Of a DNA stretch of 64,000 bases, positions 51,302 to 59,503 are shown in pieces. The DNA is from WHSW01 sp963842795 (GTDB taxonomy: Bacteria > Actinomycetota > Thermoleophilia > Solirubrobacterales > 70-9), in the NCBI GenBank assembly GCA_963842795.1, contig CAWJHV010000028.1, forward strand, positions 59,484 through 123,483, given 5' to 3'. The position numbers and the translations under genes are program-made. Each line of letters starts with the position of its first letter. Within the stretch, counting starts at the first letter, position 1. Below the pieces are notes generated by a model, which did no database searches, was not told the origin of the DNA, and saw only the letters and a list, made by a program, of their open reading frames with translations.

Positions 51302-51770
51302 CGGAACGGCGACGGTGACGCTCCCCACGGACGAGCAGATCCTGATCACGAGGGAGTTCGACGCCCCGAAGCACCTGGTGTTCAAGGCGTGGACCACCCC
51401 CGAGCTGGTCAAGCGCTGGTGGAGCGCCAGACGCGGCGCGGTGACGATCGCCGAGATCGATCTGCGTGTTGGGGGCGGGTGGCGCTACGTGATGACGGCC
51501 GAGGGCGGCTTCGAGGTCGGCTTCCACGGCGAGTACCGCGAGATCGTCCCCGACGAGCGCATCGTCTGCACCGAGGTCTACGAGGGCGCCCCCGACGCGG
51601 CGGCGCTGACGACGACGACCTTCACCGAGGTCGACGGGCGGACGACCATGACGATGCTCGTCGAGCACTCGAGCAAGGAGGACCGCGACGCCCACATCAA
51701 CTCCGGGATGGAGACGGGGATGCAGGACGCGATGGACCTGCTCGAGGAGGTCGCGATCTCGCTCGGCTGA
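51282..51770 (+). CDS. SRPBCC/AHSA1-domain protein
   Basis: A 162-residue START-like protein: ILITREFDAPKHLVFKAWTTPELVKRWW, GGGWRYVMTAEGGFEVGFHGEYREI and a C-terminal GMETGMQDAMDLLEEV are AHSA1 features. It follows AAGGAG within the end of the regulator gene, so the pair is co-translated. This is a second ArsR/SRPBCC operon of the kind seen at 15299-16101, with clearly different sequences. Confidence 0.88.
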   Translation: MTAMTSSGTATVTLPTDEQILITREFDAPKHLVFKAWTTPELVKRWWSARRGAVTIAEIDLRVGGGWRYVMTAEGGFEVGFHGEYREIVPDERIVCTEVYEGAPDAAALTTTTFTEVDGRTTMTMLVEHSSKEDRDAHINSGMETGMQDAMDLLEEVAISLG

Positions 51771-51810
51771 TCCGAGCTCACGTTTCGGCGGCCCGCTGCG
51801 TTTCCATCGC

Positions 51811-52518
51811 ATGCGGGTCGCCGAACGCATCGGGCAATTCGACTGGGACGCGCTCAGCGCGGAGCTCGACGAGCGCGGGTTCGTCCAGACCCCGAAGGTC
51901 TACACGGCCGGCGAGTGCCGCGAGCTCGAGGCGCTGTTCGCCGACGACGGGCGCTTCCGCAACACCGTCGACATGCGCCGCCATCGTTTCGGGGAGGGCG
52001 AGTACAGGTACTTCGACAACCCGCTGCCTGACCCGATCGCCCAGGCGCGTCGGGAGCTATATCCGCCGCTGGCGCAGCTGGCGAACACCTGGGCCGAGCG
52101 CCTCGACGAGCCGGTCCGCTTCCCCGCCGACCTGGACTCCTTCCTCGAGCGCTGCCACCGGGCGGGGCAGAAGCGGACGACGCCGCTGATCCTCCGCTAC
52201 TTCGAGGGCGGTCACAACACGCTGCACCAGGACCTCTACGGCGAGATCGCCTTCCCGCTGCAGGTGGTCACGATCCTCAACCGCCCGGACCAGGATTTCG
52301 AAGGCGGTCAGTTCGTGCTCGTCGAGCAGCGGCCTCGCGCCCAGTCCCGCGCCCACGTGATCGACCTTCGGCGCGGCGCCTTCCTCATCTTCCCGACCCG
52401 CACGCGGCCGGTGCGAGGCACCCGCGGCTACTACCGCACGAACATGCGCCACGGCGTCGCCACCGTGCACGCGGGCGAGCGGACCACGCTCGGGATCATC
52501 TTCCACGACGCGACGTGA
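51811..52518 (+). CDS. 2OG-Fe(II) oxygenase (PF09859-like)
   Basis: A 235-residue dioxygenase-fold protein. The iron motif HxD lies in NTLHQDLYGEIAFPLQVVTILN, and the distal His is in YYRTNMRHGVATVHAGERTTLGIIFHDA, which also carries the 2-oxoglutarate-binding Arg. VLVEQRPRAQSRAHVIDL and RPVRGTRGYYR match the family annotated in Pfam as oxygenases acting on damaged DNA, a name based on similarity rather than assay as far as I know. It stands alone, 40 bp after the SRPBCC gene. Confidence 0.9.
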   Translation: MRVAERIGQFDWDALSAELDERGFVQTPKVYTAGECRELEALFADDGRFRNTVDMRRHRFGEGEYRYFDNPLPDPIAQARRELYPPLAQLANTWAERLDEPVRFPADLDSFLERCHRAGQKRTTPLILRYFEGGHNTLHQDLYGEIAFPLQVVTILNRPDQDFEGGQFVLVEQRPRAQSRAHVIDLRRGAFLIFPTRTRPVRGTRGYYRTNMRHGVATVHAGERTTLGIIFHDAT

Positions 52519-52662
52519 GCCTCAAGTCCGGCGCGGCTATGCCCGGCTTGGGGAGGACGGACGATCGGACCTTCGTCGCGAGGAGCGAAGGGACGTCTTG
52601 CCCTGGGCCCTCGCGGCATTCGCCCTCAGCGAAGGACGATGCGTCGAGCGGTCGAACGCCAG

Positions 52663-53433
52663 TCAGGAAGACTCGGGGATGACGGCCTCGATCGCGGCGA
52701 CCACGGTGTCGGGGGCCTTGCTGAGGATCTGCGTGTGCTTGTGGGGCGTCGTCGCGAATACGGACACGCGGTCGTTGCTCTCCACGGCGGGGGCGGCAGC
52801 AGCGCGCACCGTGCGCATCTCGTCCTCGGTCGCTCCCGAGTGGCCTCCGGTGCCAACTACGAACACGGTCGGGCATTGCAGCGCCGCGAAGTCGGGTCCG
52901 AGCTCGCCGTTGACGGCGTCCATCTCGATCACGACGTTCGCGGACTCGGCGGGAGACATCCGGGCCGAGCGGCCGAACACTGCCGCGATGCGCATGAGCC
53001 ATCCCAGCCGGCGAAACTGGGTGCGGACCTTCTCCTTTCCCGCCTCGTCGAACATGGTGATCGGGTAAGCACCGTCGACGAGCACCAGACCGCTGACCCG
53101 CTCGGGGTGCTGAGCCGCGTATCGCACCGCGATCGTGGCGCCGTAAGACCACCCGACGAGGATCGGGCGTTCGATCCCGGTAGCGTCGATGACCCGTCCG
53201 ATGTCGTCGACGGCCGCCTGTGCGGAGTAGTCGGCCGATGTGCCCGACTTCCCGCGCGCCCGCGCGTCGAACCGCACCGCGCGGTACTTCCCGTCGAGAC
53301 CGCGGATGACGCGGCTCCAGTTCTGGACGGTGCCGAAGCCGCCGCTGAGGAAGAGCAGGGCAGGCGTGCCGCCCGGGTCGTCGACGGTGTAGAGCTGAGT
53401 GTCTGCGGCAGGAATCTCGAGTTCTTGTGACAT
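52663..53433 (-). CDS. Alpha/beta hydrolase
   Basis: A 256-residue alpha/beta hydrolase: LLFLSGGFGTVQNWS, the nucleophile elbow GWSYGAT, VLVDGAYP and a late His in TTPHKHTQIL. It resembles small esterase/haloperoxidase-like proteins of actinobacteria. The ATG at 53433 is preferred, with GAAAGG ten bases upstream; an ATG at 53463 would add ten residues. Upstream, 53507-53518 is a small palindrome (ATTTG/CAAAT) that could be an operator. The 144-bp gap on its other side (52519-52662) shows only a weak hairpin. Confidence 0.82.
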   Translation of the reverse strand: MSQELEIPAADTQLYTVDDPGGTPALLFLSGGFGTVQNWSRVIRGLDGKYRAVRFDARARGKSGTSADYSAQAAVDDIGRVIDATGIERPILVGWSYGATIAVRYAAQHPERVSGLVLVDGAYPITMFDEAGKEKVRTQFRRLGWLMRIAAVFGRSARMSPAESANVVIEMDAVNGELGPDFAALQCPTVFVVGTGGHSGATEDEMRTVRAAAAPAVESNDRVSVFATTPHKHTQILSKAPDTVVAAIEAVIPESS

Positions 53434-53570
53434 CGCGGTCGAGCCTTTCGGATTGGCCCCCATCGGTGGTCAACCGACGCGGCCGAGGTGGGCGCGTCGG
53501 GCCTGCATTTGAGCAAATCAAGCGCCTCGCGGGCGCCCGATCGTCTGTGGCGGAGGGGGTGGAATTCGAA

Positions 53571-54098
53571 CTAGTCGCCGCGATCGCTCATCGCGTCGAC
53601 GCAGACGGTGATCGCGAGGATCAGCCCCGCGTCCTCGCCGGGCGCGATCTCGACCCCGTAGGTGTCGCGGACCCTGAACCACCGTTTCGAAACCGTGGCG
53701 ATCGTGTTCCCGTCCCGCTCGACCTCGTACTCGTGGTCGACGATGTTGCCCTTTGCCTTCAGCTCCTCACCGTTCTCGACCTCGATAGAGAAGCGGTCGC
53801 GCAGGCCGACGAGCGCCTTCTTCACCGTCGCCACCGAATTGCCACCGCGTTCGATCGCCATCTTGTCGCGCACGCTCAGCTTGCGCTCCTGGATCTTGGC
53901 CACCTCATTGCCGGCGGCGTCCTCGATCACGAAGGTCTGGCGCACCCGCAGCGCCTTGCCGTCGACGTGAAACGCGCGGTTGCCGTCGTCGTCCTCGATC
54001 CAGTAGTCGTCGCCGATCGACAGCAGCTTCTCGCGCATCTGGTAGCGAGTGCCGGCGCCGTCGCCCTCGTCGTCTCCGCGGTTTCGCAGCAGTCCCAT
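53571..54098 (-). CDS. LURP-one-related (YxjI-type) protein
   Basis: A 175-residue protein of the LURP-one/YxjI family, a tubby-like beta-barrel: RYQMREKLLSIGDDYWIEDDDGNRAFHVDGKALRVRQT at the start, then repeated DxxGxEVAKIQERK and RDRFSIEVENGEEL strands, and WFRVRDTYGVEIAPGEDAGLILAI at the end. The bacterial role is unknown; the fold may bind phospholipid. It starts 5 bp after the sulfatase stop and is probably co-transcribed with it. Confidence 0.92.
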   Translation of the reverse strand: MGLLRNRGDDEGDGAGTRYQMREKLLSIGDDYWIEDDDGNRAFHVDGKALRVRQTFVIEDAAGNEVAKIQERKLSVRDKMAIERGGNSVATVKKALVGLRDRFSIEVENGEELKAKGNIVDHEYEVERDGNTIATVSKRWFRVRDTYGVEIAPGEDAGLILAITVCVDAMSDRGD

Positions 54099-54102
54099 GG
54101 CC

Positions 54103-56460
54103 CTACTGCCTCGCCATCGCGATCCGCATCCGCTCCTCGGGCGTGATCAGGTGGTCGAGGTCCTCGGCGGCCTCGTCGATGTCGAGCTGGATCCAGTCGA
54201 TCCGCCCCGTGAACTCGGTCTCCTTCGGGCCGTGGTCGTCCGAGACGGGCGTCCCGCTGTCGGACCCGACATCGGTCGTCTCGTCGGCCGAGAAGACCAT
54301 CGGCACTGTCATCTCGACCCGGCCGGTCGCGACCTCGGCTCCGTCGACAAAGAGCGCCACGTCACCGCCCTTGCCGAGCCCGCCACCGTCGTAGGTGAAC
54401 TCGGCCCGCACCTGGTGTTCGCCCGGCGGGATCGCCTCCCCGCCGTGGACCTTGAACCGCTGGACCCCGAAGGTGTTGTAGCAGTAGGCCGGACAGCCTT
54501 CGCGGAGGTAGAGGCTCCAGCCGCCGAACGCGCCACCCTGGGCGACGATCACGCCGTCGGCGCCTCCCTCGGGGACCTCGATCGCCGCGGTGATCGCATG
54601 GGACTTGTTCTTCAGCGGCAGGATCGAGTTCTCCGAAAGCCTGCCCATGCCCGCGAACAGCAGCTGTGAGGTGCCACGGATCAGCTGCGGACGACCCGCC
54701 AGGTCGGGGTTGAACCGCTCGAATCGCCGGTCGTCGAGCGGCAGCACGTTGTAGCGCGTCGCCTCGATCAGGAACAAGCGCTGCAGCTCCGCGAGTCGCT
54801 CGGGTTGCTCGGCGGCGAGATCGCGGGCCTGGGTCCAGTCGTCGGGGCCGTAGAGCTCCCAGACGTCGTCGTCGTAGGCCGGCATCTCGGTCGGTGCCCA
54901 GGGAATGCTGTGGCGGGTGACCGCGGTCCATCCCTTGTGGTAGATGCCGCGGTTGACGAACATCTCGAAGTACTGCGTCTCGCGATGCTCCGGGGCCTCG
55001 GAGTCGTCGAAAGTGGGGGCCATGCTCTTGCCGTGCAGCGGCATCTGCTGGACGCCGTTGACGAAGGTCGGGGCCGGGATCCCGGCGATGTCGAGCACGG
55101 TGGCGGCGACGTCGATCACGTGGCTGAACTGGGTGCGGATCTCCCCCTTGGCCTTGATCCCGGCGGGCCAGTGGACGATCGTGCCGTTGCGGGTGCCGCC
55201 CCAGTGGGAGGCGACCTGCTTGGTCCACTGGTAAGGGGTGTCCATCGCGTGGGCCCAGCCGACCGCGAAGTGGTTGAAGGCCTCGGGAGTGCCGAAGAGG
55301 TCGATCTTCGAGGTCATGAACTCCGTCGTCTCCAGGCCGCCGGCGCCGTTGAGGACGATCAGCTCGTTGAAGCAACCCTGCGGCGTGCCCTCCGCCGAGG
55401 CCCCGTTGTCGCCGACGATGTAATAGACGAGCGTGTCGTCGAGGACCTCGAGCTCGGAGAGAGCGTCGATCACGCGGCCGATGTGGTGGTCGGTGTGCTC
55501 GAGGAAGCCCGCGTAGACCTCCATCTGGCGGGCAAGCACCGGCTTCAGGTCGTCTGGCATCTCATCCCAGGCGGGGATCTCCTCCGGGCGCGCGGTCAGC
55601 TCAGCGTCCTCGGGGACGACCCCAAGCTGCTTCTGGCGGGCGAGGGTGCGCTCGCGCAGGGCATCCCAGCCATCGTCGAACTGGCCCTTGTACTTGTCAG
55701 ACCACTCGGTCGGCACGTGATGAGGAGCGTGGGTGGCGCCGGGCGCGTAGTAGACGAAGAACGGCTTGTCGGCCATGAGCGCCTTCTGCTGGCGGATCCA
55801 GTCGATCGCGCGGTCGGTCATGTCCTCGGTGAAGTGGTAGCCCTCCTCCGGGGTGCGATCGGGCTCCACGGGGACGGTGGCGTCGTAGATCGCCGGCGCG
55901 TACTGGTTCGTCTCGCCCCCGATGAACCCGTAGAAGTGCTCGAAGCCGCCCCCGCCCGAGGGCCAGGCGTCGAATGGGCCCATCGGGCTCGACTGCCAGA
56001 CCGGCACCTCGTGGCACTTGCCGAACTGCGCCGTCGAGTAGCCGTTCAGCTTCAGCGTCTCGGCCAGCGGCGCTGCCGACTTCGGCCGGATCGAGTTGTA
56101 GCCGGGTGCCGAGGTCGCGATCTCCGTGATCCCGCCCATCCCGACCGAGTGGTGGTTTCGGCCGGTGAGCAGCGCCTGGCGGGTCGGGGAGCAGAGCGCT
56201 GTCGTGTGGAAGCGGTTGTAGCTCAGCCCGTTTGCGGCCAGTCGTTCGGCGTTCGGGGTCGCGCACGGCCCGCCGAAGGCGCTCGACGCGCCGAAGCCGC
56301 AGTCGTCGATCAGGACGACGAGCACGTTCGGGGCTCCCTCCGGTGGCCGCAGCGGCTCGATCGGTGGGAACGAGGTGTCGGGGTCCTTGGCGTCGTAGGC
56401 GACCAGGCCGGTGTGCTGCGGGTCGGGGATCGGCAGGACCTCCCGCTGGATTGACTCCAT
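54103..56460 (-). CDS. Cytoplasmic arylsulfatase (formylglycine-dependent)
   Basis: A 785-residue type I sulfatase. NVLVVLIDDCGFGASSAFGG provides the metal-binding Asp pair, and ALCSPTRQALLTGRNHH is the activation motif (Cys90 to formylglycine). FGKCHEVP, TDHHIGRVIDAL, YYIVGDNGASAEGT and HWPAGI complete the catalytic domain. A jelly-roll-like C-terminal domain follows from about residue 600. There is no signal peptide, which matches the PAS-type (Pseudomonas arylsulfatase) group that acts in the cytoplasm. It is divergent from a formylglycine-generating enzyme gene, an obvious functional pair. Confidence 0.94.
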   Translation of the reverse strand: MESIQREVLPIPDPQHTGLVAYDAKDPDTSFPPIEPLRPPEGAPNVLVVLIDDCGFGASSAFGGPCATPNAERLAANGLSYNRFHTTALCSPTRQALLTGRNHHSVGMGGITEIATSAPGYNSIRPKSAAPLAETLKLNGYSTAQFGKCHEVPVWQSSPMGPFDAWPSGGGGFEHFYGFIGGETNQYAPAIYDATVPVEPDRTPEEGYHFTEDMTDRAIDWIRQQKALMADKPFFVYYAPGATHAPHHVPTEWSDKYKGQFDDGWDALRERTLARQKQLGVVPEDAELTARPEEIPAWDEMPDDLKPVLARQMEVYAGFLEHTDHHIGRVIDALSELEVLDDTLVYYIVGDNGASAEGTPQGCFNELIVLNGAGGLETTEFMTSKIDLFGTPEAFNHFAVGWAHAMDTPYQWTKQVASHWGGTRNGTIVHWPAGIKAKGEIRTQFSHVIDVAATVLDIAGIPAPTFVNGVQQMPLHGKSMAPTFDDSEAPEHRETQYFEMFVNRGIYHKGWTAVTRHSIPWAPTEMPAYDDDVWELYGPDDWTQARDLAAEQPERLAELQRLFLIEATRYNVLPLDDRRFERFNPDLAGRPQLIRGTSQLLFAGMGRLSENSILPLKNKSHAITAAIEVPEGGADGVIVAQGGAFGGWSLYLREGCPAYCYNTFGVQRFKVHGGEAIPPGEHQVRAEFTYDGGGLGKGGDVALFVDGAEVATGRVEMTVPMVFSADETTDVGSDSGTPVSDDHGPKETEFTGRIDWIQLDIDEAAEDLDHLITPEERMRIAMARQ

Positions 56461-56584
56461 ACCTACTTCCCCTTCTTACGCTTGGTACTGGGCAGCTTCG
56501 GCCCCACCCTACGACCTCTCGGATCGCACGCATCCTCCCATTTGGGTGAACCGAGCGGCGCGCCTCGGATTATCGTCCGTCTGA

Positions 56585-57565
56585 GTGGAATCCGGCCCGC
56601 GATCAGGAGCACCAGCAACACCGGCGCCGTGCTGCGCACCCGAGAGCAACCGCGCCTCGGGCGCCGCGGACGCTGCACACCGCAACGAGGGCCCGGCCGG
56701 CCGCCGCGTCGCGCCCGAGACCGAGGGCATGGTGGCCCTCGCGGGCGGCGAATTCCTGTTTGGAAGCGACGATGAGCACGCCTACCCCGAGGACGGCGAA
56801 GGGCCGGTGCGGCGGGTTTCGGTCGCTCCGTTTCTGATCGACCGCCACGCCGTCTCCAACGCCCGCTTCGCAGCCTTCGTCGACGCGACCGGCTACGTCA
56901 CCGACGCTGACCGCTTCGGGTGGTCGTTCGTCTTCGCCGGGCTGCTGCCCGACGACTTCCCGCCAACCCGAGGCGTCGCTCAGGCGCCCTGGTGGCGCGC
57001 GGTTGAAGGTGCGAACTGGCAGCACCCGGCGGGACAACAGTCATCGATCGACGAGCGGCTCGATCACCCGGTCGTGCACGTCTCCCACGTTGATGTGGAG
57101 CGGTACTGCGCATGGGCCGGCACCCGCCTTCCGACCGAGGCCGAGTGGGAGTACGCGGCGCGGGGCGGGATCGAGGGCGAGGTCTACCCGTGGGGGAGCG
57201 AGCTCGAGCCCGGTGGCGAGCACCGGATGAACGTCTGGCAGGGGGAGTTCCCGGCCCACAACACGCTCGCCGACGGCCACTACGGGACCTGCGCCGTCGA
57301 CGGGTTCGCGCCCAACGGCCATGGACTGCACAACACGACCGGCAACGTCTGGGAGTGGGTCGCCGACTGGTTCGACCCTCACTATCGTGCGCGCGACCAA
57401 TCGCACGCGCCGCAGGGTCCGCCGAGCGGAACCCATCGGGTGCAGAAGGGCGGCTCGTATCTCTGTCACGCCTCCTACTGCAGGCGGTACAGGGTCGCGG
57501 CCCGGCAGGCAAACACGCCCGACGCCTCCGCCGGGAATCTCGGGTTTCGTTGCGTCGCCGGCTAG
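56585..57565 (+). CDS. Formylglycine-generating enzyme (SUMF1/EgtB fold)
   Basis: A 326-residue FGE, the copper enzyme that oxidises the active-site Cys of sulfatases to formylglycine. The fold markers are MVALAGGEFLFGSDDEHAYPEDGEGPVRRV, RLPTEAEWEYAARGG, NTTGNVWEWVADWF and GGSYLCHASYCRRYRVAARQANTPD, with the two copper-binding Cys in CHASYC, and GNLGFRC at the end. The N-terminus contains PCCAPE, a short Cys pair seen in many FGEs. The GTG start at 56585 includes it. It probably activates the divergent sulfatase and perhaps the secreted one at 18502. Confidence 0.95.
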   Translation: MESGPRSGAPATPAPCCAPESNRASGAADAAHRNEGPAGRRVAPETEGMVALAGGEFLFGSDDEHAYPEDGEGPVRRVSVAPFLIDRHAVSNARFAAFVDATGYVTDADRFGWSFVFAGLLPDDFPPTRGVAQAPWWRAVEGANWQHPAGQQSSIDERLDHPVVHVSHVDVERYCAWAGTRLPTEAEWEYAARGGIEGEVYPWGSELEPGGEHRMNVWQGEFPAHNTLADGHYGTCAVDGFAPNGHGLHNTTGNVWEWVADWFDPHYRARDQSHAPQGPPSGTHRVQKGGSYLCHASYCRRYRVAARQANTPDASAGNLGFRCVAG

Positions 57566-57637
57566 CCGAGCTGTCTTAGGCCATCAGCGGAGAGACGCAC
57601 TCTGCGCCGCGAGCCTCGTCGGCGCTCAGACGGTCTC

Positions 57638-57665
57638 GGAAAGCGCCGGCTAACGGGCGCTTTCC
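57638..57665. terminator. Hairpin terminator between FGE and tRNA-Ser
   Basis: GGAAAGCGCC (57638-57647) and GGCGCTTTCC (57656-57665) form a perfect 10-bp stem with an 8-base loop. It lies downstream of the FGE gene and also downstream of the leftward tRNA gene, so it can end both transcripts. Confidence 0.72.
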
Positions 57666-57675
57666 TAGCTAGTAA

Positions 57676-57765
57676 CGGAGGGGGAGGGATTCGAACCCTC
57701 GTCAGACCGAAACAGCCTGAAACGGTTTTCGAGACCGCCGCATTCAACCACTCTGCCACCCCTCC
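57676..57765 (-). tRNA. tRNA-Ser (anticodon CGA)
   Basis: A 90-base class II tRNA. The acceptor arms are GGAGGGG and CCCCTCC plus discriminator G; the D-arm starts TGGCAGAGTGG; the anticodon stem CGGT/ACCG holds the loop CTCGAAA (anticodon CGA, reading UCG). A long variable arm follows (CAGGCTG...CGGTCTGAC region), and the T-arm is GAGGG TTCGAAT CCCTC. CCA is not encoded. The long variable arm and the identity agree on serine. Confidence 0.96.
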
Positions 57766-57848
57766 AGACGGCGGCCCAAGGCTAGCGAGTAGGCGGGGGT
57801 CGTCCGGGTAGGCGCCGGGCAACGGAGCAACCGAGGAGGAGGCCAGGA

Positions 57849-58154
57849 ATGGCGGCGACGAAGACCAAGCGAGACAAGAAGCTCTACAAGCGGCTGCGCT
57901 CGCGCGGCGTCCGCAAGGGCGTGGCCAAGCGGCTGGCGGATTCGCTGCCACGCCAGGGCAAGGCCAAGACCAAGCCGGCGCAGCGCGCGGCGGCCGAGCT
58001 GTCGGCGGCGGTCGACGAGATCAAGGAGCGGGTCGGGCGCGGCCCTCGCAAGCGCTCGCGGGCGGCGAAGAAGGCCGCGGCGACGCGGAAGCGGAAGGCC
58101 GACACCCGTAGCCGCGCCGCGAGGAAGGGCGCCCGCAAGCGCGCTCGTCGCTAG
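57849..58154 (+). CDS. Highly basic small protein, histone-like tail
   Basis: A 101-residue protein with roughly 40 percent Lys plus Arg: KRDKKLYKRLRSRGVRKGVAKRL at the start, a short acidic helix (AAAELSAAVDEIKERVG) and a Lys/Arg/Ala-rich C-terminus (KRSRAAKKAAATRKRKA). This composition resembles H1-type or mycobacterial HupB tails and suggests nucleic-acid binding. The ATG follows GAGGAGG. It is convergent with the type VII module and shares a CTAG stop with it. I do not recognise a named family. Confidence 0.8.
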   Translation: MAATKTKRDKKLYKRLRSRGVRKGVAKRLADSLPRQGKAKTKPAQRAAAELSAAVDEIKERVGRGPRKRSRAAKKAAATRKRKADTRSRAARKGARKRARR

Positions 58155-59503
58155 GTGGAGAGCTCGAGGTCGCGCCAGTCGGTGGCGATCACCGCGCAGA
58201 GCTCGGCGAGAGCGATGTCCCAGTCGGACGGGGCCCGGTCCCAGGCGAAGTCGCCGGCCGTGAGCTGGGCGGCGGTCGACGGCCGGGCTCGGACGGTGAT
58301 CAGGCCGCGAGCGTCGCGAACCGCGCGCGAGACGGCGTCGAGATCGAGGCGAGCGCCCGAGCGGGGCATCTTGTTGACGACGAGGTAGACCGGCAGGCCG
58401 CTTCGCTTCAGCAGCTCGGCCGCCTCGGCGACCAGGCTCGCCGTCGCCGGGTCGGCGTCGGAGACGAGCACGATCTGGTCGGCGGCCTCGAGCGCTGCCT
58501 GGGCGGCGCTCTCCTGCAGGCCGGTGCCGCAGTCGAGCACCAGGCCGTCGACCATCTGCTGCAGGCGCGCGAAGACCTTCGCGTACGCCGCCTTGTCGAG
58601 CTGGGCCATGCGCTGCGGATCGGTCGGCGCCGGGAGCACGCGCAGTCCCTCGAAGGCGCGGCCGAGCTTGCGGTCGAGCTCGGTGACCGTGAGGTCGGGA
58701 TGCTCGAGGATGTCGACGAGATCGTCGACGAAGACCCGGTGGTCGGGGGTCAGCGCGCGCCCGAGCGAGCCGTAATCGGGGTTCGTGTCGACCGCGACGA
58801 TCCGCTCGTGGCGGATCCGGGTCAGCCGTGAGCCGAGCAGCGAGGTGAGTGTCGTCTTCCCGACGCCGCCCTTCGGCGAGACGACCGCGATCGTCAGGCA
58901 ACGTCGCAGCCGCGGCTGGGCGACCACGGACTCGACGCGGTGCAGGTAGGCGCTCTCGCGCCACTCGGTCTTCGCCCGTTCGAGCGCGCCCGGCCCGCGC
59001 TGGGAGGTCAGGTCGGCGGGGCTGGTCACCGGGCCGCCGGAGGCCCGCGGTCCCGGGCTCCCGCCGTTGCGGTCCTCGCGGGAGGCCGCCGCGGAGAGCG
59101 CACCGGAGAGCCGATCCCAGAAGCCGCGATTCGCGGGCAGCACGGCCGCCGTGCGCTGGAGCGGAAAGCCGGCCCGCCGGCGCAGGTCCTGCGCCTCCTG
59201 CTCGGCGACCACCTGCTCGTGCGGGATCGGGCCCGGGGGCGGCGGCTTCCGCGCCTCCTCCGGCTGCGTCGGCCGCAGCTCGAGCACGGCGCCGTCGAGC
59301 ACCCCGGCCTCGGTCAGGGTGCTCTCGCGGGCCAGGGGCCCGTGGCCGACGCGCTGGAGCTGCCACAAGCCGGGGTCGCCGTTGCCCTGGACCACCTCGA
59401 GCGAGAGCAGGCTCGGGATCAGCTTGTCGATCGGCGTCTCGGCCGGGACCGAGAGGTCGATCCGGTCTTCGGGGCCGCTGATGGTCACGACGAGGCTTCT
59501 CAC
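58151..59503 (-). CDS. YukD-like ubiquitin-fold domain fused to MinD/ParA-type ATPase (T7SS accessory)
   Basis: A 450-residue protein. Residues 1-78 look like a YukD/EccD-type ubiquitin fold (RSLVVTISGPEDRIDLSVPA, LWQLQRVGHGPL, AGVLDGAVLELRP). A Pro- and Gly-rich linker follows to about 175. Residues about 200-450 are a deviant-Walker ATPase: VVSPKGGVGKTTL (about 208-220), VAVDTNPDYGSLGRAL and LVLDCGTGLQ, with YLVVNKM later. No membrane helices are present. In mycobacteria the ubiquitin fold sits on membrane protein EccD, and a MinD-like ATPase is the separate EspI. The GTG start overlaps the EccC stop behind AGGAG, so this protein is coupled to the translocase. Confidence 0.85.
   Translation of the reverse strand: MRSLVVTISGPEDRIDLSVPAETPIDKLIPSLLSLEVVQGNGDPGLWQLQRVGHGPLARESTLTEAGVLDGAVLELRPTQPEEARKPPPPGPIPHEQVVAEQEAQDLRRRAGFPLQRTAAVLPANRGFWDRLSGALSAAASREDRNGGSPGPRASGGPVTSPADLTSQRGPGALERAKTEWRESAYLHRVESVVAQPRLRRCLTIAVVSPKGGVGKTTLTSLLGSRLTRIRHERIVAVDTNPDYGSLGRALTPDHRVFVDDLVDILEHPDLTVTELDRKLGRAFEGLRVLPAPTDPQRMAQLDKAAYAKVFARLQQMVDGLVLDCGTGLQESAAQAALEAADQIVLVSDADPATASLVAEAAELLKRSGLPVYLVVNKMPRSGARLDLDAVSRAVRDARGLITVRARPSTAAQLTAGDFAWDRAPSDWDIALAELCAVIATDWRDLELST

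Noticed and set aside
53540..53580. A tRNA-like T-arm (GGTGGAATTCGAAC) near the LURP-one stop
   Set aside because: No acceptor, D-arm or anticodon arm can be built around it, and it runs into the coding end of the LURP-one gene.
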